From NCBI GenBank assembly GCA_963842955.1, contig CAWJIJ010000011.1, forward strand, positions 62,001 to 126,000: 64,000 nucleotides of DNA, read 5' to 3'. This document shows, piece after piece, positions 33,694 through 42,190 of this stretch. How positions within the stretch are numbered: position 1 is the first letter of the stretch; each line of letters starts with the position of its first letter. The position numbers and the translations under genes were made by a program. The notes beneath the pieces are model-generated. The model ran no database searches, was not told the origin of the DNA, and saw nothing but the letters and a program-made list of their open reading frames with translations. The DNA comes from JARFQW01 sp963842955 (GTDB lineage: Bacteria > Pseudomonadota > Gammaproteobacteria > Steroidobacterales > XN24).

Positions 33694-34204
33694 CCGTTCC
33701 CGGAACGCTCACGTCGGGGGCATCGCCGGTCAGGATGAGCTGGCCGCCGCGCAGGGAGAATCGCGACTCCCACGGCGTTGATCCGGCGTCTGGCTCTTCC
33801 GGGACCGGTTCGGAGGCTTCCGGCCGGGGCGTTTCCGGCGCGGAAGTTCCGGACTCCGGCCCACGCGCGGGCGGCCCGCCGGCTGCGCCGTCTTCCGAAC
33901 CGGCAACCGGCGCGGAGCTGAATCCCTTGACGCTCAGCCGATTCTCGAGCCGGCGGACGCCATCAACGGCGCCCGCGATGCGGGTCGCCTGCGCACGCGC
34001 CAGCTCGGTCGGTGCGGAGCCCGTGAGACGCACGTCTCTTCCGTCGGCCGTAACGTCGGCAGAATCGTGGCCGGCCTCGGCCAGGGCGGCCGTGGTCCGG
34101 CTGATGAGATCGGCCTCGATCGCCGGGGGATAGAGGCGAGTAGCGGCAAAGATCACGAGCGCCAGGGCCAGCACGGCGATAATCGGGGCAACGGGTGAGC
34201 GCAT
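33566..34204 (-). CDS. BON-like domain membrane protein, 5' part of a frameshifted BON-OmpA gene
   Basis: The N-terminal part has an inner-membrane anchor (SPVAPIIAVLALALVIFAATRLY) followed by BON-like sequence (ISRTTAALAEAGHDSADVTADGRDVRLTG, then RIAGAVDGVRRLENRLSV), a Pro/Glu/Ser-rich linker, and the beginning of a second BON unit (FSLRGGQLILTGDAPD). After about 33710 the frame degenerates into Gly/Arg-rich residues while the adjacent frame continues with sensible sequence, so the break lies at 33693-33711. The ATG at 34204 gives the membrane anchor directly; an upstream in-frame start at 34246 is possible. Confidence 0.65.
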   Translation of the reverse strand: MRSPVAPIIAVLALALVIFAATRLYPPAIEADLISRTTAALAEAGHDSADVTADGRDVRLTGSAPTELARAQATRIAGAVDGVRRLENRLSVKGFSSAPVAGSEDGAAGGPPARGPESGTSAPETPRPEASEPVPEEPDAGSTPWESRFSLRGGQLILTGDAPDVSVPGTGGGDGAGALRRCPGARWPRGSQRRRLRDRRVSAGRPRSTRRF

Positions 34205-34376
34205 GGACTGAATGACTCCCTGCTCGGCTGGAACCGTGGCCGCCACGGAGTCATTTGGCTCGTGGCGACCCGGTAGCGGGTCTTGGACATATAGGCCACT
34301 GGCCGCCGCCTGACAAGGCGAATCCGAACCGGGCCGCCTGTACTGCTACACTCCTGACGGTGTCCGAAAGAGTCCG

Positions 34377-34766
34377 ATGAGCACCCTGATTGCATTTCTC
34401 TACGTCGGTGCGGGCGGTATGGCGGGCGCCATGCTCCGCTACGGGCTCAGTCTTGCGACCCAGCGCTGGTCGGTGGCGCTCCCGTGGGGCACATTCCTGT
34501 CCAATATCCTCGGCTGCTTCATCATCGGCATCATCGTGCACCTGGCCCTGCGGTCGGATGCGGTCACCCCGGAAATGCGCCTGCTCGGAGCGGTAGGCTT
34601 CTGCGGCGGCTTCACGACCATGTCGTCTTTCGTCTACGAGGTCGTGGAAATGAGCCGGGACGATGCCTGGCTGCAGGCCTCTTTGTATGCGACGGGGACA
34701 CTCATCGGCTCCACCCTCGCTTTTTTCATGGGCATAGCGCTGGTGGGCCTGATCACGAGGGCCTAG
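34377..34766 (+). CDS. crcB: Fluoride efflux channel CrcB/Fluc
   Basis: CrcB, 129 residues with four transmembrane helices, a dual-topology fluoride channel. Family marks are GAGGMAGAMLRYGLS, WGTFLSNILGCFIIG (the conserved Asn in helix 2) and GFCGGFTTMSSFVYE with the TxxS polar track. It is followed after 10 bp by DUF190. I looked for a fluoride riboswitch in the upstream sequence and did not find a convincing one. Confidence 0.95.
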   Translation: MSTLIAFLYVGAGGMAGAMLRYGLSLATQRWSVALPWGTFLSNILGCFIIGIIVHLALRSDAVTPEMRLLGAVGFCGGFTTMSSFVYEVVEMSRDDAWLQASLYATGTLIGSTLAFFMGIALVGLITRA

Positions 34767-34776
34767 GGAGGACAGC

Positions 34777-35124
34777 ATGGAATTAACCGGTCAGGCGAAG
34801 CTGCTCAGGGCTTATCTCGGAGAATCGGACAAGGTTCGCCACCGCCCCCTTTACGAAATCCTGGTCCAGGAGGCGAAATCCGCCGGCCTCGCCGGCGCCA
34901 CCGTTTCCCGTGGAATCATGGCCTATGGGGCCAGCGCGCGCCTTCGGACATCGCATGTCCTCGACCTGTCGACGGACCTGCCGGTGATCGTGGAGATCAT
35001 TGACCAGGCCGACCGCATCGACCGGTTCCTCGAAATCGTCCACCGGCTGTTCGACGAATCGGGATCCGGCGGCATGGTGATCGTTGACGACGTCGTGGTG
35101 CACCGGTACCTGCCGGGCGACTGA
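34777..35124 (+). CDS. DUF190 (PII-like) protein
   Basis: A 115-residue DUF190 protein, a ferredoxin-like fold related to PII signalling proteins and often encoded with crcB. Signature stretches are KLLRAYLGESDK, HRPLYEILVQEAKSAGLAGATVSRGIMAYG and DLPVIVEIIDQADRI. GGGAGG lies five bases before the ATG. It shares a TGATG overlap with the permease gene after it. It may modulate the channel or bind a nucleotide; neither is shown. Confidence 0.88.
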   Translation: MELTGQAKLLRAYLGESDKVRHRPLYEILVQEAKSAGLAGATVSRGIMAYGASARLRTSHVLDLSTDLPVIVEIIDQADRIDRFLEIVHRLFDESGSGGMVIVDDVVVHRYLPGD

Positions 35125-36248
35125 TGAACCTGCCGCTGACCGACCAGCCCATCGAGCGTGTTCTCGGCCTCGCGGCTTTCACGCTGCTGATCATCGGCTG
35201 TTTCGTTGTCCTGCGCCCCTTCATGGCCGCCATCCTCTGGGCGGTAATCCTGGTGCTCGTCACCTGGCCTGCCTACGCCTGGCTTAGGAACCGGCTGGGC
35301 GGACGCGGGAACCTGGCGGCGTTGCTCATGGTGCTCGGCCTGACCCTCGGGCTCCTGGTGCCTTTCGGCATCCTTGCCGGCAGCCTGACGGACGACGCCG
35401 GCGTTTTTGCCGCCCGGGTTCGCGACCTGTTCAGCGAGGGTATGCCCGGTCCGCCGGCGTGGCTGGCCAACCTGCCACTGATCGGGAGCACGCTGAGCGA
35501 CTACTGGGCTGATCTTCAGCACGGCCGGACGGCGCTGGTCAAAGACTGGGGTGCCGTGCTTTCGGCTGTTCGCTCAGGCCTCGTCAAGGTCGGCGCGGGC
35601 ATAGGCAATGGCCTGCTGGAGCTCGGCCTCAGCGTTTTTCTCGCCTACTTCCTGTACCGGGACGGAGAGGCGGTGCGAGCCCGGGTGGCGGTCGTAGCCG
35701 AACGCCTCGGCAGCGGTCGGGGGGTTCATCTGCTCGGCGTCGCGGAGGCCACCATGAAGGGCGTGGTCTGGGGCATCGTGGGAACCGCGGTCGCCCAGGG
35801 CACGCTGACATTCCTGGGCCTGGCCATCGCCGGAATACCGAGCAGTTTCGTCCTCGGCATCGCCGCCGGATTCCTGTCCCTGATCCCGGCCGGCTCCGCG
35901 CTGATCTGGGGCCCTGCCGGCCTGGTCCTGATTGCCCAGGACAACCTGGGATGGGGTCTGTTCCTGCTCGCCTGGGGCATCGTCGTGGTCGGCTCGGTGG
36001 ACAACTTCCTGAAGCCGTTCTTCATCAGCCGGGGCAGCGACTTGCCCCTGGCTCTGGTGATCCTGGGGGTGCTCGGCGGCATTGCGGCCTTCGGGTTCCT
36101 CGGCGTATTCCTCGGGCCCACACTGCTCGCGGTCGGCTTCACGTTGATCCGAGAATGGAGCGGCGCCCCGGTCCAGACGACGGTTGCCGTGACGAATCCG
36201 GCCACGGAACCGGATGCTCCGGCGGGGTACGAGGACGGCCCCACGTGA
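35124..36248 (+). CDS. AI-2E family transporter (PerM/YdiK-like)
   Basis: A 374-residue inner-membrane protein of the AI-2E transporter superfamily with about eight helices. Marks are LGLTLGLLVPFGIL in the N-terminal half, VWGIVGTAVAQGTLTFLGLAIAGIPSS, LSLIPAGSALIWGPA and, near the end, PLALVILGVLGGIAAFGFLGVFLGPTLLAV. Substrates of the family vary (autoinducer-2, Na+/H+ exchange), so I do not assign one. The start overlaps the DUF190 stop (TGATG), making crcB-DUF190-permease one operon. Confidence 0.88.
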   Translation: MNLPLTDQPIERVLGLAAFTLLIIGCFVVLRPFMAAILWAVILVLVTWPAYAWLRNRLGGRGNLAALLMVLGLTLGLLVPFGILAGSLTDDAGVFAARVRDLFSEGMPGPPAWLANLPLIGSTLSDYWADLQHGRTALVKDWGAVLSAVRSGLVKVGAGIGNGLLELGLSVFLAYFLYRDGEAVRARVAVVAERLGSGRGVHLLGVAEATMKGVVWGIVGTAVAQGTLTFLGLAIAGIPSSFVLGIAAGFLSLIPAGSALIWGPAGLVLIAQDNLGWGLFLLAWGIVVVGSVDNFLKPFFISRGSDLPLALVILGVLGGIAAFGFLGVFLGPTLLAVGFTLIREWSGAPVQTTVAVTNPATEPDAPAGYEDGPT

Positions 36249-36335
36249 CCTGATACACACTCATCAGATAGCCTTTCGAGTAGAATTCGAATACCCGGAC
36301 CACTGACCAGAATTCTCCCTCCCGGCACTACACGG

Positions 36336-37230
36336 ATGTATCGGTTTCTCATTTTCACCGCGGCCTTGTCGGCCATCCAGCTGGCCGCTCCCGCAGCCGC
36401 CAGCGAGTACGCTGGGTCGCCTTCATCGGCGAGCCTGGGCCGGCTGGCATTCGCCGGTCTGCTTCACGATCCGTCAACCGTGGGCCGCGCACGCTCGGTC
36501 GCACCAGGGCGGACCGCTGCGCCCGTTTCTTCAGCTGCATGGAGACGCGGGCCAGGACGATTCCGGGGCCACGATGGAAGCCCTCGCCGCCGGGGTTCAG
36601 CTCGACGGCGGCGACTGGCGGCTCAAGGGTGAGGTCAACGCCCGCAATGCAACCGACAGCCTGGTACCGACCCTCCGGCTCGAGAGCCGCTGGAGTCCTG
36701 GCCCGAGCTGGCTGATCTCGGGTCAGTTCGCCAGCCTGCCGCTGGAGGAGGCGCTGGAAATTCACAGCGGCAACCTCAGCCTGGCCGCCCGCCACAAAGG
36801 TCGCGGCGGCGCATGGAACGAGGTGCGCATGCAGCGCAAGGCGAGCGCCGGGGGCTGGAGCGAAAGCCTGGAGCTGAGATCGCATCGGCCGCTGTTATCG
36901 GCGGACAGCGAGCAGCTCTTCTTTACCGGCCGACTCGCGACCCGGGAAAATCCGGACAGCGCTGAACGGGACTTTTCCGTGAGCCTGGACCACCGCTGGC
37001 AGGCCTGGGCCTTCGACGATCAGCGCATGGAGCAGCAGCTGACCGTTGCCGTCGGCGGGCGTCTTACCGAAACCGAGGCCCTGCCCGTCGGGCGAATTCG
37101 CTACGGTCACCTCTGGGTCATCGGTGACGCACTCGACTTCGAGTACGCGATCGAACGCCAGCGCAGCCCCGTGGCCTCCCCGACCGGAGACGATACGACC
37201 CTCAGCCTGGGAATCCGGGGCAACTTCTAG
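36336..37230 (+). pseudogene. Exported outer-membrane beta-barrel protein, frameshifted
   Basis: Two frames together make one protein. The first starts at 36336 with a signal peptide (MYRFLIFTAALSAIQLAAPAAAS) and turns into Arg/Pro-rich nonsense near 36490. The second, open through 37230, reads HQGGPLRPFLQLHGDAG...MEALAAGVQLDGGDWRLKGEV and then alternating beta strands ending in a C-terminal Phe (LGIRGNF), the usual outer-membrane barrel signature. The switch is +1 and falls at about 36480-36520. The 3' frame could start by itself at ATG 36574 but would then lack a signal peptide. The family was not recognised. Confidence 0.6.
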
Positions 37231-37312
37231 CTGCTGCGACGCAACACAAACCGGCCGGGCAGCGGTACACTGAAGCGGTCGCCGTCGAGCAGACCCGCGG
37301 AAGCATCGCCAT

Positions 37313-38626
37313 ATGAACGCCGAAACTGGTTCCTCGCTGATCAACCGTCTGGAGCCCCACCCCCTGCGGGAGGAGCTTTACGGTGAGCTGCACGCGCGCC
37401 CCACTCCGTTGCTGGACGGGCCGCTGCGGGCCTCCCACGTGGTGTTTCAGAACACCCTGGAGGAAATGGCCGAAAGCCAGGCCCACGTTGCCCGCCTCGC
37501 CAAGCGCTACGGCACCTCGGGGCCGGTGCCGGACGCGAACCACTACATCGGGAACTTCGGCGGTTTTGAACTCCGCTGGGAGCGGCACACGGAATTCTGC
37601 GCGTTCACCGTCGTCCGCCCGGGCTGCGGCGAGGACCCGTTCGCCGATCCGGCGATCGGCCTGCTGCCCGAAGACTGGGTGGAAGCCATTCCCGGACACC
37701 TGGTGGTCGCCTGCCATGCCGCGATCATGGAGGCCGGACGGCCCCAGCCCGACGCCGAAGACCTGAACCAGTGGTTCGAGGGTCAGCTGCTGGCCGGAAG
37801 CCGGATCTCGGGGGGCCGTGCCTCTGTCTGGACAACGTTTCGCATGCATCGTGACGGCTTTGGCCGCTACCTCATCGGCGACCATGGTCTCAGCCCCTTC
37901 CAGGCGGGCCGCACGCTGCAGCGGCTCCTGGACCTGGAGACCTATCGGGTGATGTCCCTGATGGCACTGCCGGTGGCCAGGAAGCTGGCGCCGGAAACAA
38001 CCCGCCTGGACAGTGAGCTGGCGACGATCATGGACCAGTTCATGTCCATCGGATCGCCCGAAGACGAGCGCCGGCTGCTCGAGCAGCTCTCCGGCCTGGC
38101 CGCGACCGCCGAGCACCATCGCGCCAAGACCAACTATCGCTTTGGCGCGACACGCGCCTATTACTCCCTCGTGACATCGATCATCGAAAACCTCCGGGAA
38201 GAGCATTTTCCCGGCATGTCGAGCCTCGGGAAGTTTCTCGATCGCCGGCTCACGCCCGGCGTGCGGACCTGCCTGGCCATGGAGAACCGCCTTGAGAATC
38301 TCTCCCAACGAGTCGGCCGCGCCGGTGAACTCCTCCAGGCGAGAATCAGCGTCGGGATCGAAACCCAGAACCAGACACTGCTCTCCGCCATGAACCGGCG
38401 CAGCGGCATGCAGCTGAGACTTCAGCAAACGGTGGAAGGACTTTCGGTCGCGGCGATCAGCTACTACTCCGTCGCCCTCCTGAAGATCCTGTTCGATTCG
38501 CTGGAGAATGCCGGTGTGCCGATCCGGCCCCACCTGGCAACAGGCATCGCGCTGCCGATCGTGGTCATCGGCGTCTGGGCTCTTGTCCGACGGATCCGCC
38601 ACAGCCTGGACAAGGAGCCATCCTGA
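37313..38626 (+). CDS. DUF3422 family membrane protein
   Basis: A 437-residue DUF3422 protein. Typical stretches are PLREELYGELHARPTP and ALRASHVVF-like sequence near the N-terminus and TRAYYSLVTSIIENLREE in the middle. Near the C-terminus it has a transmembrane pair (SVAAISYYSVALLKILFDSL and ATGIALPIVVIGVWALVRRIR) of the kind seen in CorA-like or stomatin-like peripheral channels. Its role is unknown. It stands alone between the broken barrel gene and the TPR-oxygenase gene. Confidence 0.88.
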   Translation: MNAETGSSLINRLEPHPLREELYGELHARPTPLLDGPLRASHVVFQNTLEEMAESQAHVARLAKRYGTSGPVPDANHYIGNFGGFELRWERHTEFCAFTVVRPGCGEDPFADPAIGLLPEDWVEAIPGHLVVACHAAIMEAGRPQPDAEDLNQWFEGQLLAGSRISGGRASVWTTFRMHRDGFGRYLIGDHGLSPFQAGRTLQRLLDLETYRVMSLMALPVARKLAPETTRLDSELATIMDQFMSIGSPEDERRLLEQLSGLAATAEHHRAKTNYRFGATRAYYSLVTSIIENLREEHFPGMSSLGKFLDRRLTPGVRTCLAMENRLENLSQRVGRAGELLQARISVGIETQNQTLLSAMNRRSGMQLRLQQTVEGLSVAAISYYSVALLKILFDSLENAGVPIRPHLATGIALPIVVIGVWALVRRIRHSLDKEPS

Positions 38627-38717
38627 CCCGGGCCTGCAGGACCGACCGGCGGCGCTGCTACCGGGGGTAGAATGGTGGGCCGTGCCTGCATCCGGCGGCG
38701 TTTCCCATGAGCATCCG

Positions 38718-40475
38718 ATGAGCCCGAACCCGCTACTCAACGCCCTGCAGTCCCATCAGCAGGGTGACCTGGCGGCTGCCGAGGCGGGGTACCAGGCCGT
38801 GCTGGCACAACACCCGGACCAGCCGGACGCATTGCATTACCTGGGTGTCGTGGCCTACCAGCGCCGCGAGCACGAACAGGCGCTGTCGCTGATTCAAAAA
38901 GCCCGGGCGCTCAAGCCGGACGATGCGGCTATCGCGGCCAACCTCGGCCTGGTCCTGCAGACGGTGGGGCGGCTCGGCGAGGCCGCCCAGGCGCTGGATG
39001 CGTCACTTGCACTGCGTCCCGCGCAGCCCGAGGCACTCTACAACCTGGGCATCACCCGGGCGCGACAGCTGCGCTATCCAGAGGCAGAAACCCAGTTTCG
39101 CCGGGCCCTGGAGCTGGCACCCGGGCACGGTCAGGCCCGCCGCCAGCTCGGCCTGGTGCTGCTGGCGATGAAGCGCGGTGCCGAGGCAGTGGAGATCCTG
39201 GCTCGCTGCCTCCACGAGCACCCCAATGACGCGGCATTGGCCATTGAAGTCGCCCGGGCGAGGGAACTGGCAGGCGACCTCGAGGGTGCCGCCCTGGAGT
39301 TCCGTGACATTGCCGGGCGGGATCCGAGGCGCCGCTCGGAGGCCCTGTGCCGGCTAAGCACCGTGCTACGACGGCTGGGCCGCAGGGGCACGGCTCTTGT
39401 TTCCGCACGCTCGGCCCTGTTTCACGACCCGGACTCCCACGACGCAACCCGCGCTGTCGGACAGTGCCTGAAGGAACTGGGACGTCTTGAAGAAGCGGCC
39501 CAATTCCTCGGCAAGGCTCACCGCATGCTGCGGGCGCCGGATTCGCGAAACGGCATCGGCCGGGTCACGTTCGCCCGGACTTCCAAGGCCAAGCTGCGCC
39601 ACGATGTGGAGCAGTTCCGCTACCTCATGGAAAAGGGTGTGGGTCACGAGCGATTTCCCGGGATCATCCGCGACTACGAAGAGCTGATGCGCACCATTCC
39701 GCCGACCGTCGCCGACGGCCAGGTCATCCAGCTTCCCGCGCGAATCCAGGAGCGTATCAGTGGCTTCTACAATCGTTGCCATCACCTGGCGGACGCACCG
39801 GCGATCAAGGGCGGCGCCCTCAATCCCGCGCTGGACCGGTCAGCGGTGGTCCGCGACTACCAGGACCGGGAGCCCGGCATCACCTGGATCGACGGTTTTC
39901 TCAAGCCGGAAGCCCTGGACGAACTGCGCCGCTTTTGCCTGGAGTCGACGATCTGGTATGACTTCGAACACACGAACGGATACCTGGGCGCCTATCTGCA
40001 AGACGGGTTCGCCTGCCCCCTGCTGATCCAGATCGCGACCGAGCTACCCCGCCGCCTGCCGGAGATCTTCGAGGGCCACAGGCTGATGCAGCTGTGGGCC
40101 TACAAGTACGACTCCCGTCTTGCCGGCATCGATATGCACGCCGACTTCGCCGCAGTCAACGTCAATTTCTGGATCACGCCCAGCGAGGCAACCCTCGACG
40201 ACGAGAGCGGCGGGATGGTGATCTGGGACAAGGAAGCGCCGCTTGAGTGGAGCGTGGACGAGTACAACACCTACGACCCGGTCCAGCAGGAATCCATCCG
40301 CCGCTACCTGGAAGAGAGCGGCGCCCGGGAGCTGACCGTGCCCCATCGGCAGAACCGCTGCGTGATTTTCAACTCCGACCTGTTCCACCAGACCGATGAC
40401 ATTCGCTTCCGCGAAGGCTACGAGAACCGGCGCATCAACGTGACCATGCTCTTCGGGCGACGCGAGCATGAGTAG
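38718..40475 (+). CDS. TPR protein fused to a 2-oxoglutarate/Fe(II) oxygenase domain
   Basis: A 585-residue soluble protein. Residues about 1-280 are tandem TPR repeats (for example ALHYLGVVAYQRREHEQALSLI and ALYNLGITRARQLRYPEAE). From about 380 the sequence becomes a double-stranded beta-helix oxygenase: the iron ligands are His and Asp in DMHADFAAVNVNFWI and a distal His in FNSDLFHQTDD, and the 2OG-binding Arg is likely in NRRINVTMLFG. Such fusions are usually protein or small-molecule hydroxylases. ATG 38718 was chosen because the TPR region starts there and the longer upstream reading overlaps DUF3422. Confidence 0.8.
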   Translation: MSPNPLLNALQSHQQGDLAAAEAGYQAVLAQHPDQPDALHYLGVVAYQRREHEQALSLIQKARALKPDDAAIAANLGLVLQTVGRLGEAAQALDASLALRPAQPEALYNLGITRARQLRYPEAETQFRRALELAPGHGQARRQLGLVLLAMKRGAEAVEILARCLHEHPNDAALAIEVARARELAGDLEGAALEFRDIAGRDPRRRSEALCRLSTVLRRLGRRGTALVSARSALFHDPDSHDATRAVGQCLKELGRLEEAAQFLGKAHRMLRAPDSRNGIGRVTFARTSKAKLRHDVEQFRYLMEKGVGHERFPGIIRDYEELMRTIPPTVADGQVIQLPARIQERISGFYNRCHHLADAPAIKGGALNPALDRSAVVRDYQDREPGITWIDGFLKPEALDELRRFCLESTIWYDFEHTNGYLGAYLQDGFACPLLIQIATELPRRLPEIFEGHRLMQLWAYKYDSRLAGIDMHADFAAVNVNFWITPSEATLDDESGGMVIWDKEAPLEWSVDEYNTYDPVQQESIRRYLEESGARELTVPHRQNRCVIFNSDLFHQTDDIRFREGYENRRINVTMLFGRREHE

Positions 40476-40537
40476 CCGGAAGGGCCCCGGGGCGGTGGGT
40501 CCCGGACCGATCCGGCGCTCGGGCACCCGTTCGGTGC

Positions 40538-41386
40538 CTAGGCCGCCTCGCTGCTCGTGGCCTGGATAATGTGCACGTCGCGCTGGGGAAAGGGAATGCT
40601 GATGCCCTCGGCATCGAAGCGATTCTTCATGGCTTCGTTGAGTCCGAAGTAGACGTCCCAGTAGTCACCGCTCTTCACCCACGGCCTGACCACGAAGTTC
40701 ACGCTGTTGTCAGCGAGCTCGACGATCCCGACGGTCACTGCCGGGTCATCCAGGATTCGGCTGTCCGCGGCGACGACCTCGTGGATCGCCCGTTTGACGG
40801 TCTCCAGGTCCGCGTCATAGCCGACTCCGAAGACCAGGTCCACCCGGCGGGTGTCCTTGGCCGAGTAGTTGGTGATGATGCCGCTGGTGATCTGCGAGTT
40901 CGGAATGATGATGGTCTTGTTGTCACCGGTCTTCATCTGGGTCGTGAACAGCTGGATCGATTCCACGACGCCCGCCGTGCCGGCGGCCTCGATGAAATCC
41001 CCCACTTTGAAGGGCCGGAACAGGACCAGCATGACGCCCGCGGCGAAGTTGGACAGCGACCCCTGCAAGGCGAGGCCGACGGCGAAACCGGCGGCACCGA
41101 GGACCGCGATAAAGGAGGTGGTCTGCACCCCCAGCTGGCCCACCGCAGCGAGGATGACAAAGGTCAGCAGACCGTAGTAGACGATGTTGCGCATGAAACC
41201 GACGAGGGTAGTATCCACGTCGGTTTGCTCCAGAAGGCGACCGGCCACATTCGCCAGTCGTCGTGCGACCCACCGGCCAATGACAAAAATAACCAGTGCG
41301 GCCAGCAGCTTGAGGCCGAAGGCAACGGCAATGTCGAAAAAGCGCGCCAGATTGTCGCCGTCCAGGAGATTCTTCAGTTCGTCCAT
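40538..41386 (-). CDS. mscS: Small-conductance mechanosensitive channel (MscS)
   Basis: MscS, 282 residues, a compact osmotic safety valve. Three N-terminal helices are visible; the pore helix reads VLGAAGFAVGLALQGSLSNFAAGVMLVLFRPF, the classic Gly/Ala-packed TM3. The beta domain follows with GDFIEAAGTAGVVESI and IIPNSQI, and the cytoplasmic cage ends with IPFPQRDVHI. Length and layout match E. coli MscS. Confidence 0.95.
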   Translation of the reverse strand: MDELKNLLDGDNLARFFDIAVAFGLKLLAALVIFVIGRWVARRLANVAGRLLEQTDVDTTLVGFMRNIVYYGLLTFVILAAVGQLGVQTTSFIAVLGAAGFAVGLALQGSLSNFAAGVMLVLFRPFKVGDFIEAAGTAGVVESIQLFTTQMKTGDNKTIIIPNSQITSGIITNYSAKDTRRVDLVFGVGYDADLETVKRAIHEVVAADSRILDDPAVTVGIVELADNSVNFVVRPWVKSGDYWDVYFGLNEAMKNRFDAEGISIPFPQRDVHIIQATSSEAA

Positions 41387-41549
41387 TTTCGCTACACCTT
41401 AGTCTGATTGGTGCCCTGGCCCCCAGGGCCGCACCGCGTCGAAAGCGGGCAAGGCTATCACAGCCTCCGGGACATCCGTGCAGCGGATTTCCCCCCGGCA
41501 CCGAGCGCCCGGGAGAATTGTCAGCGAATCGGCAGGGTTGCGGAGGGAC

Positions 41550-42176
41550 TCAGTCGACCAGCTGGTAACGGTGGACCCGTGGCTGGCCGTTCCGCTCGAT
41601 CAGGCACTCGAAGCCCGTGGCCTCCTTCAGGCCCCGCAAGACCTGCATAAGACCCCGGGGATCGGCCACCGGGGCGCCGTTGAGCGCCATGAGAACGTCG
41701 CCCTTCTCCAGGCCGAGGCCGGAAAATCGGCCTTCGGGACGAATGCCGGCGATCCGGTAACCATAGAGATGACCATGTCGCACAGCCGGCTCCACGGCCA
41801 CGTCCAGGGCCACACCCTGGCGATCGGCGAGTGCGCTGCGAAACGGCACGGCAGGCAGGGACACGTCGAAAACCACGGGCTGTTGCGGCCGTGCGGCGGG
41901 GCCCCGGGGAACCAGGCTTTCGGCCAGGTCAATCCTGAGCGGCCCCGCGGGGCAATCCAGCATGACGTGGCGCCGGCGCACGCTGCCCACGACACAATCT
42001 CCGGACGGGCTGCCTGCGGCCAGCGCCTCGATGCGCCCGTCGGCGTGCACGAACAGGGCGCGGTGCTCGCCGTCTGCACGCAACTCCGTCCCCATGAGCC
42101 GAGCAGACCCGGCGGCTGGACCTGACGCCATGCCCGACGTCAGCCCTACCACCGCCAGAGTCGTGACCCATCCCAT
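41550..42176 (-). CDS. Exported PDZ-domain protein (GspC-like), last gene of the envelope operon
   Basis: A 208-residue protein with a short hydrophobic N-terminus and a C-terminal PDZ-like domain: GYRIAGIRPEGRFSGLGLEKGDVLMALNGAPVADPRGLMQVLRGLKEA, as in GspC of type II secretion or DegS-type PDZs. The middle contains two cysteines (GDCVVG and LDCPAG). It is 14 bp after the TonB-like gene and is the last member of the c-di-GMP-controlled run. PDZ domains in such machines bind C-termini or connect inner and outer membrane parts; the partner is unknown. Confidence 0.7.
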   Translation of the reverse strand: MGWVTTLAVVGLTSGMASGPAAGSARLMGTELRADGEHRALFVHADGRIEALAAGSPSGDCVVGSVRRRHVMLDCPAGPLRIDLAESLVPRGPAARPQQPVVFDVSLPAVPFRSALADRQGVALDVAVEPAVRHGHLYGYRIAGIRPEGRFSGLGLEKGDVLMALNGAPVADPRGLMQVLRGLKEATGFECLIERNGQPRVHRYQLVD

Positions 42177-42190
42177 GACGCAGTCCGGCC

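Noticed and set aside
34262..34376. Possible fluoride riboswitch before crcB
   Set aside because: Some GCC/GGC pairs exist, but the conserved fluoride aptamer elements could not be placed in order.
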